Positions 7,802 through 16,873 of a stretch of 64,000 nt of DNA are shown in pieces. A program made the translations under genes and the position numbers. The notes below the pieces were generated by a model that was not told the DNA's origin, made no database searches, and worked only from the letters and a program-made list of their open reading frames with translations. The DNA lies in NCBI GenBank assembly GCA_002840435.1, contig PHAT01000005.1, positions 548,460 to 612,459 of the forward strand, read 5' to 3'. Numbering within the stretch: position 1 is the stretch's first letter; every line of letters starts with the position of its first letter. The stretch is from Deltaproteobacteria bacterium HGW-Deltaproteobacteria-6 (lineage in GTDB: Bacteria > Desulfobacterota > Syntrophia > Syntrophales > Smithellaceae).

Positions 7802-9322
7802 ATGAAAAAAAAGATTTCTTCACCGAAAGCATCACCCCATTCAAAATTCGATCCGGACTTCGGCACAGCGACTGGCGCTATCAAAGCCATCAAGACAGGT
7901 TTCATATCATCTCGTGAGCTGACCCGGCATGTTTTCAGGCGGATTAAGAAGCACAATGAAAAAATCAACGCTTTTGTTACGTTAAATGAAGAACAGGCAT
8001 TGAAGCGGGCGCGCAAAGCCGATGACGCTCTGGCTGCCGGAAAGGTCTGGGGGCCGCTGCATGGTCTGCCGATTCTCATCAAGGATCAGTTCATGACGGC
8101 CGGCTTGCGGACGACCTGCGGATTTCCGGAGCTTGCCGATTACGTCCCGACAGAAAACGCCGTAGCGGTGGAGCGGTTGCTTGCCGCCGGTGCGATTATT
8201 GTCGGCAAAACAAACACGCCCATTGGCGCGAGCGATATTCAAACCTACAACAAGGTTGCGGGGACAACGAATAACCCTTGGGATGTTACCAGAACATCAG
8301 GCGGTTCAACCGGAGGGGGAGCTGCGGCGCTGGCTGCGGGAATGGGATTTCTCGAACTGGGAGCCGATCTTGCCGGATCGATCCGTACGCCGAGTAACTT
8401 CTGCGGGGTCTGCGGCCACAAATCTTCTCTCAATCTCGTGCCTTTCCAAGGCGGGATTCCGCCGCTGCCTTCTTTGATTCCGCCGTCCATCAATCTGGCC
8501 GGCTTGAATGATCTGGCCGTCGTCGGGCCGCTCGCCCGTTCGGCGCGTGATTTGAAGCTGGAACTGGAAATCATTGCCGGGCCTGCGCCCGAGGATGCAA
8601 ACGCCCTGCGCTTCACTTTGCCGAAGCCGCGAAAAACGAAACTCAAAGATTACCGGGTCGGCTATGTCACGGATGATCCCTTTTGTCCGGTGATGCCTGA
8701 AATTGCAACCATCATGTCCGACACGGTTCAATCCCTGCGCAGGGAAGGCGTGAAAGTCAAAGAGGGCTGGCCTGCAGGCATCGGACCCAAAGAGATGTTC
8801 GATAATTATTTCAAATTGATGGCGGCCTTTGTTTCTCAGTCGCCGGCCTTTACGGATGCCGTGATCAGCATGCTCAGGATGCTGTATGACACACCTTACG
8901 GGGACTATTACAGAGATTTTGTGGATGGTCTCACGATTTCTCACAAGGACTGGAACACGCTGGGCGTGAAGCGCCTGATGGCGCGCCTGGCGTGGCAGGA
9001 ATACTTTAAAGAGTTTGACGCTTTCCTCATGCCCGCGAACTGTGTGGCGGCTTTTGCTCACAATCATGACCGCAATATGTGGGGACGCGTCATCGAAGAG
9101 ACGGACGGTTCGCGCTATTACGGCGAAACTTTTAAATGGATATCCATTGCCACACTGACCGGATGCCCCGTAACACTCATTCCCGTCGGGAGAACAGCAT
9201 CCAATCTGCCGGTCGGCATTCAGATCATGGGGCCGTATCTGGAAGACGGCACCTCTCTGGATCTGGCCATGAAGATGGAGGGCGTTCTGGGTGGTTTTAC
9301 GCCGCCGCCGGAATTTGAGTGA
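7802..9322 (+). CDS. Amidase signature family hydrolase
   Basis: This 506-residue serine amidase hydrolyses a carboxamide or aryl ester. The Ser-cisSer-Lys apparatus is visible: the lysine in LPILIKDQF (about residue 97), the glycine/serine-rich loop as GGSTGGG, and the nucleophile serine in LAGSIRTPS. The usual loop is GGSSGGS, so one serine is Thr here. The substrate cannot be read from sequence. It is not GatA-like by context, with no gatC or gatB nearby. The ATG at 7802 has GAAGGGAG ten bases upstream, whereas the ATG at 7748 lacks a binding site. An N-terminal KKK stretch is followed by no clear signal peptide, so it is probably cytoplasmic. Confidence 0.85.
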   Translation: MKKKISSPKASPHSKFDPDFGTATGAIKAIKTGFISSRELTRHVFRRIKKHNEKINAFVTLNEEQALKRARKADDALAAGKVWGPLHGLPILIKDQFMTAGLRTTCGFPELADYVPTENAVAVERLLAAGAIIVGKTNTPIGASDIQTYNKVAGTTNNPWDVTRTSGGSTGGGAAALAAGMGFLELGADLAGSIRTPSNFCGVCGHKSSLNLVPFQGGIPPLPSLIPPSINLAGLNDLAVVGPLARSARDLKLELEIIAGPAPEDANALRFTLPKPRKTKLKDYRVGYVTDDPFCPVMPEIATIMSDTVQSLRREGVKVKEGWPAGIGPKEMFDNYFKLMAAFVSQSPAFTDAVISMLRMLYDTPYGDYYRDFVDGLTISHKDWNTLGVKRLMARLAWQEYFKEFDAFLMPANCVAAFAHNHDRNMWGRVIEETDGSRYYGETFKWISIATLTGCPVTLIPVGRTASNLPVGIQIMGPYLEDGTSLDLAMKMEGVLGGFTPPPEFE

Positions 9323-9375
9323 AGCGGGATGCGTGAATCGCATCTCATATCTCGTGAAACGCAGGAAGAGTGAAC

Positions 9376-9582
9376 ATGATCGAAGTTTTTTCGACATACA
9401 GCCCCGGCGATATTGCGGTAATCAAATCCGTGCTTGACGGCGAAGGCCTTCCATATTTCTTTTCCGGCGAAAATATCAGCCTGATGATTGCCGCCGGTGC
9501 GTATGCCCGGCTGCTTGTGCCGGACGATCAGGCCGGACGCGTCCGGGATATTCTTCAGGAAATGGGATTTCTAAAAAAATAA
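9376..9582 (+). CDS. DUF2007-type small protein
   Basis: The product of 68 residues has the compact beta-alpha-beta DUF2007 fold: VFSTYSPGDIAVIKSVLDGEGLP at the N-terminus, then a strand near YARLLVPDDQAGRVRDIL and a short tail EMGFLKK. The domain is often called a putative signal-transducing protein and resembles the PII fold, but no function is established. It starts 53 bp after the amidase and is probably cotranscribed. ATG 9376 follows GGAAGAG; a GTG two codons earlier overlaps that site. Confidence 0.75.
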   Translation: MIEVFSTYSPGDIAVIKSVLDGEGLPYFFSGENISLMIAAGAYARLLVPDDQAGRVRDILQEMGFLKK

Positions 9583-9619
9583 AATTGAACAACAGTCTGC
9601 TGTCAGCGCATCCTTCATG

Positions 9620-9637
9620 AAGGCTTTATGCCTTTTA
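9620..9637 (+). terminator. Possible weak terminator after the amidase/DUF2007 pair
   Basis: A short hairpin AAGGC-TTTAT-GCCTT is followed by TT. It is only 5 bp long, so confidence is low, but it lies between convergent genes where a terminator is expected. Confidence 0.35.
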
Positions 9638-9669
9638 CTGATGAATTAATGCATCCTGCGAGAGCCCTG

Positions 9670-9682
9670 TTGCATGGTGCAA
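9670..9682. promoter_or_regulatory. TTGCATGGTGCAA palindrome at the 3' end of the sigma-54 activator gene
   Basis: It has the same TTGCA/TGCAA arms as the palindrome at 11150-11162 on the other side of the same activator gene. It lies 15 bp past the stop codon, so its role is unclear. It could be an extra binding site or coincidence. Confidence 0.3.
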
Positions 9683-9696
9683 TGGCAACAGAAGAG

Positions 9697-11112
9697 TCAG
9701 TCGAGCCTGAGGACGCCTTTTTTTAATTTGCGGTGAATGGTCGATGGATTGATGCCCAGTTTTTTTGCAGCCTTAACGATGCTGCCCGTCATTTGATACG
9801 CCTGCCTGATCCATTTCTCCTCGAACTGTTCCAGCGCCCTGGGCAGGGAAGACGGCAGCGCGATCATGGCCGGTTGGGGCGCCTGCATGTCCCGGACGTT
9901 GTTGTCTTGACGGGGTTTGATGTTCAGGATCAGTTCCAGGTCCTCCTCGTTTAACTCCTGTGAGGAATGAATGATAGCCATCCGCTCGATAACATTTTTC
10001 AACTCGCGCACGTTGCCCGGCCATTCATACTGAGCGAGCCGGTTCATCAGTTTGGCCGGAAGCTTGATGTCCGTATTATATTTGGCGTTGAAGATCTGAA
10101 TGAAATGCCTGATCAGAGGCAGAATGTCCTCCGGCCGGTCACTGAGCGGCGGGATGAAGATCGGGACCACCGCGATCCGGTAAAAGAGATCCTGGCGGAA
10201 ATGCTTACTGTTCATCAGCTGGTCCATGGTGAGATTGGTGGCGCAAAGGATGCGGACGTCCACTGCCTGCGTCTTCACGCCGCCGATCTTCTTGAATTTG
10301 CCCTCCTGAAGAAACCGCAATAATTTGGTTTGCATTTTCAAGGGCAATTCGCCGATCTCATCCAGAAAGAGCGTCCCTTCATGAGCCTCTTCTAAAAGGC
10401 CTTGCTTGCCGCTTCTCTTTGCTCCGGTAAATGATCCTTCCTCATAGCCGAATAATTCCGCTTCCAGAAGTTCATCGGGGATGGAGGCGCAGTTGATGGC
10501 GATGAACGGTTTGTCACTGCGCGTGCTGGCATGGTGAATAAAATCGGCTACGACTTCTTTACCGACGCCCGTTTCTCCCCAGATTAAAACGGGGGAAGCA
10601 GTGGCGGCCGCTTTCCATCCCAGGCGGATGACCTGCTGCATAACGGAACTGGAGTAAATAATTTCCACCTGGCCTTTATCCCCAACCATCTTTAAGTTTC
10701 TTCCCTCATACTGGGATATGATGGTTTCGGAGATCTTGAGTTTTTTTTCCAGGGTGACGAGTTTGGTCATGTCCCGGCCGGTCCCGACGGTTAAAACGAG
10801 TTCACCCCGTTCGTCAAATACCGGTATATAAGTCCAGGTGGCCGTCTGTCCCGTCTCGTAGGTCAGGTTCATGTCGATTTTTTTCTTGATTTCCAGAGAC
10901 TTGAGTGCCGCGGATTCTCTCAGCATCCCGCTCGCCACGAGGTCCTTGAGATTCACCCCGACGATTGATCGGCCCATCAGATCAATCAGTCTGCTGAAGG
11001 TGTCGTTGTACTTGAGGATGTTGGCGTCACGATCGACGATTAAAATGGCCTCGTCAATGCAATCCAGCAGAACGTCGATATCTTTCATCAGATATTTTTC
11101 AATCAGGTCCAC
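9697..11112 (-). CDS. Sigma-54-dependent transcriptional activator (PAS-AAA-Fis)
   Basis: The 471-residue enhancer-binding protein has an N-terminal PAS domain (about 10-120), the AAA+ domain (about 148-385) and a C-terminal Fis-type helix-turn-helix (about 435-468, GSIVKAAKKLGINPSTIHRKL). Walker A is GETGVGKE at 179-186 and Walker B is TLFLDEIGEL. The sigma-54 contact loop is GSFTGA at 226-231, where most members have GAFTGA. There is no receiver domain, so it probably senses a ligand or the redox state through PAS. It is divergent from the ligase/dehydratase operon, whose promoter region has a sigma-54 promoter and a TTGCAT/ATGCAA palindrome. It most likely activates that operon. Confidence 0.93.
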   Translation of the reverse strand: MDLIEKYLMKDIDVLLDCIDEAILIVDRDANILKYNDTFSRLIDLMGRSIVGVNLKDLVASGMLRESAALKSLEIKKKIDMNLTYETGQTATWTYIPVFDERGELVLTVGTGRDMTKLVTLEKKLKISETIISQYEGRNLKMVGDKGQVEIIYSSSVMQQVIRLGWKAAATASPVLIWGETGVGKEVVADFIHHASTRSDKPFIAINCASIPDELLEAELFGYEEGSFTGAKRSGKQGLLEEAHEGTLFLDEIGELPLKMQTKLLRFLQEGKFKKIGGVKTQAVDVRILCATNLTMDQLMNSKHFRQDLFYRIAVVPIFIPPLSDRPEDILPLIRHFIQIFNAKYNTDIKLPAKLMNRLAQYEWPGNVRELKNVIERMAIIHSSQELNEEDLELILNIKPRQDNNVRDMQAPQPAMIALPSSLPRALEQFEEKWIRQAYQMTGSIVKAAKKLGINPSTIHRKLKKGVLRLD

Positions 11113-11149
11113 TTTGACTCCTTTGGCCGTTTTTTTATAAGCGGTTCTC

Positions 11150-11162
11150 TTGCATGATGCAA
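11150..11162. promoter_or_regulatory. Perfect palindrome TTGCATGATGCAA, candidate upstream activator site
   Basis: A 6-bp perfect inverted repeat with a 1-bp centre lies 63 bp upstream of the -24 element and 38 bp upstream of the activator's own start. Fis-type helix-turn-helix activators bind palindromes of this kind at such distances. Inferred to be the binding site of the activator encoded at 9697-11112. Confidence 0.6.
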
Positions 11163-11224
11163 CATGTTTTAATGTAAAAAAAGGTGATTTATTAATAGTG
11201 TAATTATTTCTAATGCTTACAATG

Positions 11225-11240
11225 TGGCATTAAACCTGCT
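11225..11240 (+). promoter_or_regulatory. Sigma-54 (-24/-12) promoter for the ligase/dehydratase operon
   Basis: TGGCATTAAACCTGCT matches the TGGCAC-N5-TTGCW pattern with the GG and GC dinucleotides exactly 12 bp apart. Two positions differ from consensus (T for C at the end of the -24 box, C for T at the start of the -12 box). It ends 47 bp before the ATG of the first operon gene and lies next to a sigma-54 activator gene. Confidence 0.7.
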
Positions 11241-11287
11241 ATGGTTCAGCGAAAGAAAATTCGATTAGTCTTGAAAGGAGAGAAAAG

Positions 11288-12997
11288 ATGCCCAATCAAA
11301 AACCCTGGTTAAAGTTTTATAAGAATGTGCCGGAAACAATCGACTATCCTCGTGTGACGATGTACGAAGCGCTGATGCAGACGGTCGAAAAAAATCCGGA
11401 CCGCATCGCGTATGATTTTTTCGATTACACTTCAACCTATCGCCAGTTTGCGAAGGACATCGACATTTGCGCCAATGCGCTGGCTTCGCTTGGCCTGAAA
11501 AAGGACGACCGCATCACGATTTCCATGCCGACATCTCCTCAGGGCGTCATTTGCTTTTACGCGGCCAACAAGCTCGGGGTGGTGGCCAGCATGATCCATC
11601 CGCTCTCCACGCCCGCCGAAATCGCCTATTACCTGAACGTCAGCAATAGCCGGGTTGCCTTTACGCTGGACCTGTTTCATGACAGTTTTAAAAATCTTCC
11701 GGAAAAGACCCCGCTGGAATTGCTTATCCTGACGGAAATCTTCGACCAGCTTACTCAAGGGCAGCCCATGGCGGAAAAGCCCGCTCCGACCGCGGGGCCG
11801 GCTGTGAAGTGGTGGAAGGATCTGATGACCGCCCCGCACCCGCAGGCGCCGACAACGGACATGCATACCGATGAAATGGCCGTCATCCTGTATAGCGGCG
11901 GGACCACGGGCTTTCCTAAAGGGATCATGCTCTCCAACTATAATTTTATCAGTGAGGGGTTGATGGTCGCCAACTGGGGCGGCGGCGAACTGATGGCGGA
12001 GGATTCATCCATTCTGGCCATCCTGCCTATTTTCCACGGCTTCGGCCTGGGCGTTTGCTGCAACGCCGCTTTCATGGGCGGCAGCAAGAGCATTCTCGTT
12101 CCCCAGTTTACGCCGGAGATTGTAGCCGATCTCATCCGGAAAAAACGACCCAATATCATCGTTGGCGTTCCGACGCTTTATGATGCCCTTGCCAAAAATG
12201 AAGTTTTCCAGAGCACGGAACTGAGCTGCCTGAAAAATACATCCTCCGGCGCCGATTCTCTGCCGCGGACCGTCAAGGAAAGGTTTGAAGAGGTCGTCCG
12301 GAAGCAGGGGGGCAATGTTCAACTGGTTGAGGGATACGGCCTGACGGAGGCGGTCACCGCAATCATGTCGACGCCGCTTGACGGATACCGGGAAGGCAGT
12401 GTGGGCATCCCGTTCCCCGATATGCTGGCGAAGGTGGTCCGAATCGGCACCACCGACGAGGTTCCCATCGGCGAAGAAGGCGAGCTCTGCTTGAACGGAC
12501 CGGCTGTGATGCTGGGCTATCTGGAGCAGCCGGAAGAAACCGCCAGAGTTCTCCAAACGCACGCGGACGGCAAGCTCTGGCTCCACACAGGGGATATTTT
12601 CACCCAGGACCAGGACGGCTATTTCTACTACAAACTGCGCCTCAAGCGCATGATCAAATCGTCGGGAATGAATGTCTATCCCGTTCAGGTGGAAGCCTGT
12701 CTGGACAAACACCCGGATGTGGCGGCCGTCTGTGTCATCGGTGTTCCGGATGAGGCTCAGGTGGAGAAGGTCAAGGCCTTCGTCGTCCTGAAGGACGCAG
12801 CCAAGGCGTCTCCCGAAATGGAGAAGGCGCTGATCAACTATTCCCGCGAGCATCTGATCAAGTGGTCCTGCCCGCGCGAAGTGGAGTTCACGGACAAGCT
12901 GCCTTTGACAAAAGTCGGCAAGATTGCCTATACCGAACTGGAGAAGCAGGAAATCGAAAAACTCCGCAAAGCGGGAAAATATACAGGAGGAAAATAA
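11288..12997 (+). CDS. AMP-forming acyl-CoA ligase, first gene of the dehydratase operon
   Basis: This 569-residue ANL-superfamily enzyme activates a carboxylic acid to its CoA thioester via an acyl-adenylate. The P-loop is ILYSGGTTGFPKG (about residues 198-210), the A5 motif is VEGYGLTEAVT, the A7 motif is LHTGDIF, and the C-terminal catalytic lysine lies in LTKVGKIAYTEL. The substrate is not readable, but its place ahead of two dehydratase/reductase subunits suggests it makes their acyl-CoA or aryl-CoA substrate. AAAGGAG precedes the ATG. Its TAA stop overlaps the next gene's ATG by one base. Confidence 0.9.
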   Translation: MPNQKPWLKFYKNVPETIDYPRVTMYEALMQTVEKNPDRIAYDFFDYTSTYRQFAKDIDICANALASLGLKKDDRITISMPTSPQGVICFYAANKLGVVASMIHPLSTPAEIAYYLNVSNSRVAFTLDLFHDSFKNLPEKTPLELLILTEIFDQLTQGQPMAEKPAPTAGPAVKWWKDLMTAPHPQAPTTDMHTDEMAVILYSGGTTGFPKGIMLSNYNFISEGLMVANWGGGELMAEDSSILAILPIFHGFGLGVCCNAAFMGGSKSILVPQFTPEIVADLIRKKRPNIIVGVPTLYDALAKNEVFQSTELSCLKNTSSGADSLPRTVKERFEEVVRKQGGNVQLVEGYGLTEAVTAIMSTPLDGYREGSVGIPFPDMLAKVVRIGTTDEVPIGEEGELCLNGPAVMLGYLEQPEETARVLQTHADGKLWLHTGDIFTQDQDGYFYYKLRLKRMIKSSGMNVYPVQVEACLDKHPDVAAVCVIGVPDEAQVEKVKAFVVLKDAAKASPEMEKALINYSREHLIKWSCPREVEFTDKLPLTKVGKIAYTELEKQEIEKLRKAGKYTGGK

Positions 12998-14118
12998 TGA
13001 ACCATCTGGAAGAATACCGCCAGGCCGTCTCGGAACCCGCAGGCTACGCCCGGCAACTGAAAAAGGCATCCGGCAAAAAAATCATCGGATACACCTGCTC
13101 CTATACACCAGAGGAAGTCATCATGGCCGGGGGCGCTCATCCCCTGAGGCTGTTCGGCACGAAACAAAACATCAGCCTGGCCGACTCCCACCTGCAATCC
13201 TACTGCTGCTCCGTGGTCCGCGGAATTCTGGAGGAAGGCCTGTCCGGGCGTGTTGATTATCTTTCCGGCATGGTTTTCCCGCATACCTGCGACTCCATGC
13301 AGCGATTGTCCGACATCTGGCGGATGAATATCCCTTTTGGCTTCCATCTGGATATCACCCTGCCCGTCAAGCTCGATACGGCAAGCGCCAGGGACTATAT
13401 GGCTGACGTCTTGAAAAAATTCGCAGATGACCTGGGCCGGAAACTGGAGGTTGAGATTTCTGACGAGGCTCTGCAAAAGGCCATCACAACGACCAACACC
13501 ATCCGTCAGTCCATCCGGTCGATCTATGATATGCGCAGCCTCTATCCCCAACTCCTGCCGGGAGAGGATCTGTATAACATTGTCCGCGCGTCCATGATTA
13601 TGGACCGGGACCGGCTGGCCATACTGCTTGCCGAAACAGCCGCGGAATTGAAAGAACGCGCAGCGGGGGCGAAACCTGCCGCCGTGAAGCGGATCCTGCT
13701 GGCTGGCGGCATGTGCAATCAACCCGATGTGTATGCGATGATCGAAGAATCGGGCGGCGGTATTGTCTGGGACGATTTCTGCACAGGCGCCCGTTATTTT
13801 ACCGGTTTGACCGACACAGGGCGCGATCCGCTTTCAGGCATTGGTGAACGCCTTCTGAACCGGGTGGTCTGTCCGGCAAAGCATGCCGACCTTGATGGAC
13901 GGGCCCGGCATATCATCGGTCTGGTCAAAGAAAAGAATGTTCGGGGCGTGATTTTCCTCTTATTCAAGTTCTGCGATCCCCATGCTTTCGACTACCCTTA
14001 CCTCAAAGAGCGCCTCGACGAAGCCGGCATTCCGCTCATGATCGCGGAAGTCGACGACTCCCTGCCCGCCGGCGGGCAGTTGAAGACGCGCTTTGAAGCC
14101 TTTTTAGAAATGCTGTGA
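12997..14118 (+). CDS. 2-hydroxyacyl-CoA dehydratase / benzoyl-CoA reductase family subunit (BcrC-like)
   Basis: The 373-residue protein belongs to the 2-hydroxyglutaryl-CoA dehydratase D-component family, whose two subunits bind a [4Fe-4S] cluster and remove water from, or reduce, a CoA thioester by radical chemistry. Family cysteines appear in order: GYTCSYTPEEVI (about 34), SYCCSVVRG (about 67), FPHTCDSMQ (about 92) and KFCDPHAFDYP near the C-terminus. It ends EAGIPLMIAEVDD then RFEAFLEML, as in BcrC/HgdB-type proteins. AGGAGG precedes the ATG and translation is coupled to the ligase through TAATG. The frame is open further upstream inside the ligase, but without a binding site. Confidence 0.88.
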   Translation: MNHLEEYRQAVSEPAGYARQLKKASGKKIIGYTCSYTPEEVIMAGGAHPLRLFGTKQNISLADSHLQSYCCSVVRGILEEGLSGRVDYLSGMVFPHTCDSMQRLSDIWRMNIPFGFHLDITLPVKLDTASARDYMADVLKKFADDLGRKLEVEISDEALQKAITTTNTIRQSIRSIYDMRSLYPQLLPGEDLYNIVRASMIMDRDRLAILLAETAAELKERAAGAKPAAVKRILLAGGMCNQPDVYAMIEESGGGIVWDDFCTGARYFTGLTDTGRDPLSGIGERLLNRVVCPAKHADLDGRARHIIGLVKEKNVRGVIFLLFKFCDPHAFDYPYLKERLDEAGIPLMIAEVDDSLPAGGQLKTRFEAFLEML

Positions 14119-14129
14119 AAGGAGATTAC

Positions 14130-15371
14130 ATGACAGACCATACGCAAAACAACGAAAGCAAAACGATCAACTACGAAAAGCAGATGCGGGATATCATGAC
14201 CACTTATTATATCGACGCCAAAACGGCCGGCCAGAACAACAAAAAGGTGGCCTGGATCACCAGCGGCGGCCCCGTCGAGCCTCTGATTGCCATGGATATC
14301 ATTCCCGTTTATCCGGAAAACTACGGAGCGATGATCGGCGCCAGCAAGATGGGCGTCGATTTATGCAAAAAGGCGGAGGAGATGGGCTATTCGAGTGATC
14401 TTTGCTCCTACGCCCGCGGCGATATTTCCTGCGCAACGATCAATGGCGGCCCCATCGGCGGCCTGCCGAAACCGGACATGCTGGTGTGCTGCAACAACAT
14501 CTGTGGCACCGTTCTCAAATGGTATGAAGTGCAGGCGAGGTATTTCAAGGTTCCTCTGTTCATTTTTGATACGCCGATCGTGCACACGGAATTTTCCGGA
14601 GAAATGAGAACCTATGTGCAGCGGCAGATGGATGAGTATATTCTATTTCTGGAAAACGTGATTGGACGCAAAATGGATCGGGACCGCATGAAGGAAGTCG
14701 GGAAACTTTCCTTCGAGGGGCAAAAGCTCTGGCAGGAGGTTTTGGATACGACCATGAACAGGCCTTCCCCCATGACCGCCTTCGACGCCTTTTTCTATCT
14801 TGCTCTGATCGTCACACTCCGGGGCACAACGCAGGCTGTTGATTTCTACCGGGGCCTCCGGGATGAAATGCGCAGACGTGCAAGCGAAGGACAAGGGGCC
14901 ATTCCCCGGGAAAAGTACCGCCTGCTGTGGGATAACCTGCCGATCTGGTACCGGCTGAAATGGCTGTCCAGGGAATTTGCCAAGCATGACGCCTGCCTGG
15001 TGGCCGACACTTACACCTCAGCCTGGTGCGGCTCTCTGAAGTACGTCAACGAAAATGATTTTCTCGGGTCCGCGGCGGAATCCTATACACGTATTTATTT
15101 GAATATCGGCGTGGACCAGATGGCCGAGATCGTCCTTTCGATGATTGACAAATACGGGGCTGATGGGATCGTCATGCACTCCAACCGCAGCTGCAAACCC
15201 TATTCCTTCGGGCAGTATGACATCCAGAAGATTGTTGAGCGCGAACGGGGCATCCCCTCGCTGATGCTCGAAGCCGACATGTGCGACGAACGTAATTTTT
15301 CCGAAGCCCAGATTCAAACGCGGATCGACGCCTTTATGGAAATGATCCAGTCAAAAAAGGGGACGGCCTGA
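14130..15371 (+). CDS. 2-hydroxyacyl-CoA dehydratase / benzoyl-CoA reductase family subunit (BcrB-like)
   Basis: The 413-residue partner of the preceding subunit carries the same fold: AWITSGGPVEPL, then DLCSYARGDISC, the CCNNICGTVLKWYE segment, NRSCKPYSFGQYD and a terminal LEADMCDERNFSEAQ. The last segment is close to what is known for BcrB/HgdB. Together the two subunits would form the heterodimeric substrate-reducing component. A strong AAAGGAG overlaps the stop of the previous gene and sets the start at 14130. Only one activator-type ATPase is encoded in the operon, which fits a 2-hydroxyacyl-CoA dehydratase better than a four-subunit class I benzoyl-CoA reductase. Substrate unknown. Confidence 0.88.
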   Translation: MTDHTQNNESKTINYEKQMRDIMTTYYIDAKTAGQNNKKVAWITSGGPVEPLIAMDIIPVYPENYGAMIGASKMGVDLCKKAEEMGYSSDLCSYARGDISCATINGGPIGGLPKPDMLVCCNNICGTVLKWYEVQARYFKVPLFIFDTPIVHTEFSGEMRTYVQRQMDEYILFLENVIGRKMDRDRMKEVGKLSFEGQKLWQEVLDTTMNRPSPMTAFDAFFYLALIVTLRGTTQAVDFYRGLRDEMRRRASEGQGAIPREKYRLLWDNLPIWYRLKWLSREFAKHDACLVADTYTSAWCGSLKYVNENDFLGSAAESYTRIYLNIGVDQMAEIVLSMIDKYGADGIVMHSNRSCKPYSFGQYDIQKIVERERGIPSLMLEADMCDERNFSEAQIQTRIDAFMEMIQSKKGTA

Positions 15372-15429
15372 GATGCACACTGCCGGCATCGGTACCGGTT
15401 CCGACGGCTGTGCGGAGATGAGATTTGAC

Positions 15430-15462
15430 GGCTGACCCTTGCCATTAGGGTAAGGGTCAGCC
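15430..15462 (+). other. Intercistronic stem-loop in the dehydratase operon
   Basis: GGCTGACCCTT and AAGGGTCAGCC are perfect 11-bp complements around a short loop, extended by further pairs. No T-run follows, so it is more likely a processing or stability element than a full terminator. It would separate the catalytic subunits from the transporter and activator genes. Confidence 0.55.
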
Positions 15463-15519
15463 GTACTCCATGGCACACGGGATCCTCCCGGCAACACCAA
15501 AATAAACATTGCGAGGTAT

Positions 15520-16872
15520 ATGCCAATGAAAGCTCGAAAGATTTTCTTAGCTGTTATCTGCACACTTATGCTTACCGCAACGGCTGTCATGGCAAGCAGC
15601 CCATCGCTCCAGGGGGAAGAACTCTACAAGTACCTTTCAAAAAAAATCATCGGCGAAGGGGATACCGCGTTCGTAGACGGGCTTTCTTCCCGTGCGTCCC
15701 AGCTCGACTGGTCTGCGGCGCAAAAGAAGGAGCTGACAGGCAACCTCCGTATCCTGAAAGTTAAGACCGCAAAGGCCGGAACGGGAATACTCTACTTCTT
15801 ACGCGGCAGTGAAGGCGATATGTACGTCGTATCACTGCCGGTCAAAGGTGGACATCCCGCGGCCGAGTATGAGAAAATGTCGGAAAGCAGGATGATGTTC
15901 GCGCTTGAAACCGTTACCGGAGAACACGAAGGCAAGACCTACGCCTTTGCCCGGATCAGCGGCGAACCGAAGGCTATTCTCTTCGACCGGATATTCAAGA
16001 TATCCATCGTGCTCATGCTCTTCCTGGTCATGGTGGGCATGGGACTGACCCTGAAGCTCAGCGACTTCTCACTTGTCTTCCGCAAGCCGCTGGCCATTGT
16101 CATCGGAATAGTTCTCCAGTATGGCCTGATGCCCCTGGTCGCGTTAGGCCTGAGCCATCTGTTCGGATTCTACCAGGCTTATCCCTTCATATTCATGGGG
16201 CTTATTCTGGCGACGGTGAGCCCCGCGGGCGTTACCTCGAACCTGCTGACGCATTTCGCGAAGGGCGACCTGGCGCTTTCCATCTCCCTTACCTCGATTT
16301 CGACGATCATGGCCATGTTCTGCACGCCGCTCCTCCTCTCCCTCTACGGGACCACCAGCTCGGGAGCATCGCTCCCGGCCCTGCTCATCGCGCAGACCAT
16401 TATTGTGCTGGTCATCGTTCCGCTGGCGGTAGGCATGACGGTGCGGGCCAAATTCGAGAAGGCCTCGCTCAAAGCGGCGCCGATCTTCTCAATCCTGGGA
16501 ATTTTTACGGTCCTGTTCATCATGGTGACGGGCGTGGTGGGAAACCTCAACGCGTTGACCGATACAAACCGCTACAGCCTCTCCTTCTACTTCGCTCCCC
16601 TTATTTTAGCGCTCACCGGCATGGTGGCGGCCATAGTCGTCGCTAAGATTTTCCGTGTGTCCGCAAAGCAGATCCGGTCCCTCGCTTTTGAGACTGGCGT
16701 CCGCAACTCCGCCCTTTCCATGACGCTCGCGATCCTCATCCAGGACCAGATCGGCGACTTCTACAGCTCGCTCTTCATCGTCAACGGGGTCTATGGTCTG
16801 GAGATGTACATCGCGGGGATACTTTTCGTGCTGCTGTTCAGAAAGTTTTCTAAGAATACGGAGGAGGCTTGA
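15520..16872 (+). CDS. BASS (bile acid:sodium symporter) family transporter with an N-terminal exported domain
   Basis: The 450-residue protein has a signal-like helix (residues 4-26, ending AVMA), a soluble segment of about 120 residues, then 8-9 membrane helices from about residue 150 with the BASS core, including ATVSPAGVTSNLL and RNSALSMTLAILI. BASS proteins import organic anions with sodium. The soluble domain would lie in the periplasm and is not part of the normal BASS fold. GCGAGG precedes the ATG at 15520. Sitting between the dehydratase subunits and their activator, it probably imports the acid that the ligase activates. It could instead export a product. Confidence 0.82.
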   Translation: MPMKARKIFLAVICTLMLTATAVMASSPSLQGEELYKYLSKKIIGEGDTAFVDGLSSRASQLDWSAAQKKELTGNLRILKVKTAKAGTGILYFLRGSEGDMYVVSLPVKGGHPAAEYEKMSESRMMFALETVTGEHEGKTYAFARISGEPKAILFDRIFKISIVLMLFLVMVGMGLTLKLSDFSLVFRKPLAIVIGIVLQYGLMPLVALGLSHLFGFYQAYPFIFMGLILATVSPAGVTSNLLTHFAKGDLALSISLTSISTIMAMFCTPLLLSLYGTTSSGASLPALLIAQTIIVLVIVPLAVGMTVRAKFEKASLKAAPIFSILGIFTVLFIMVTGVVGNLNALTDTNRYSLSFYFAPLILALTGMVAAIVVAKIFRVSAKQIRSLAFETGVRNSALSMTLAILIQDQIGDFYSSLFIVNGVYGLEMYIAGILFVLLFRKFSKNTEEA

Positions 16873-16873
16873 G

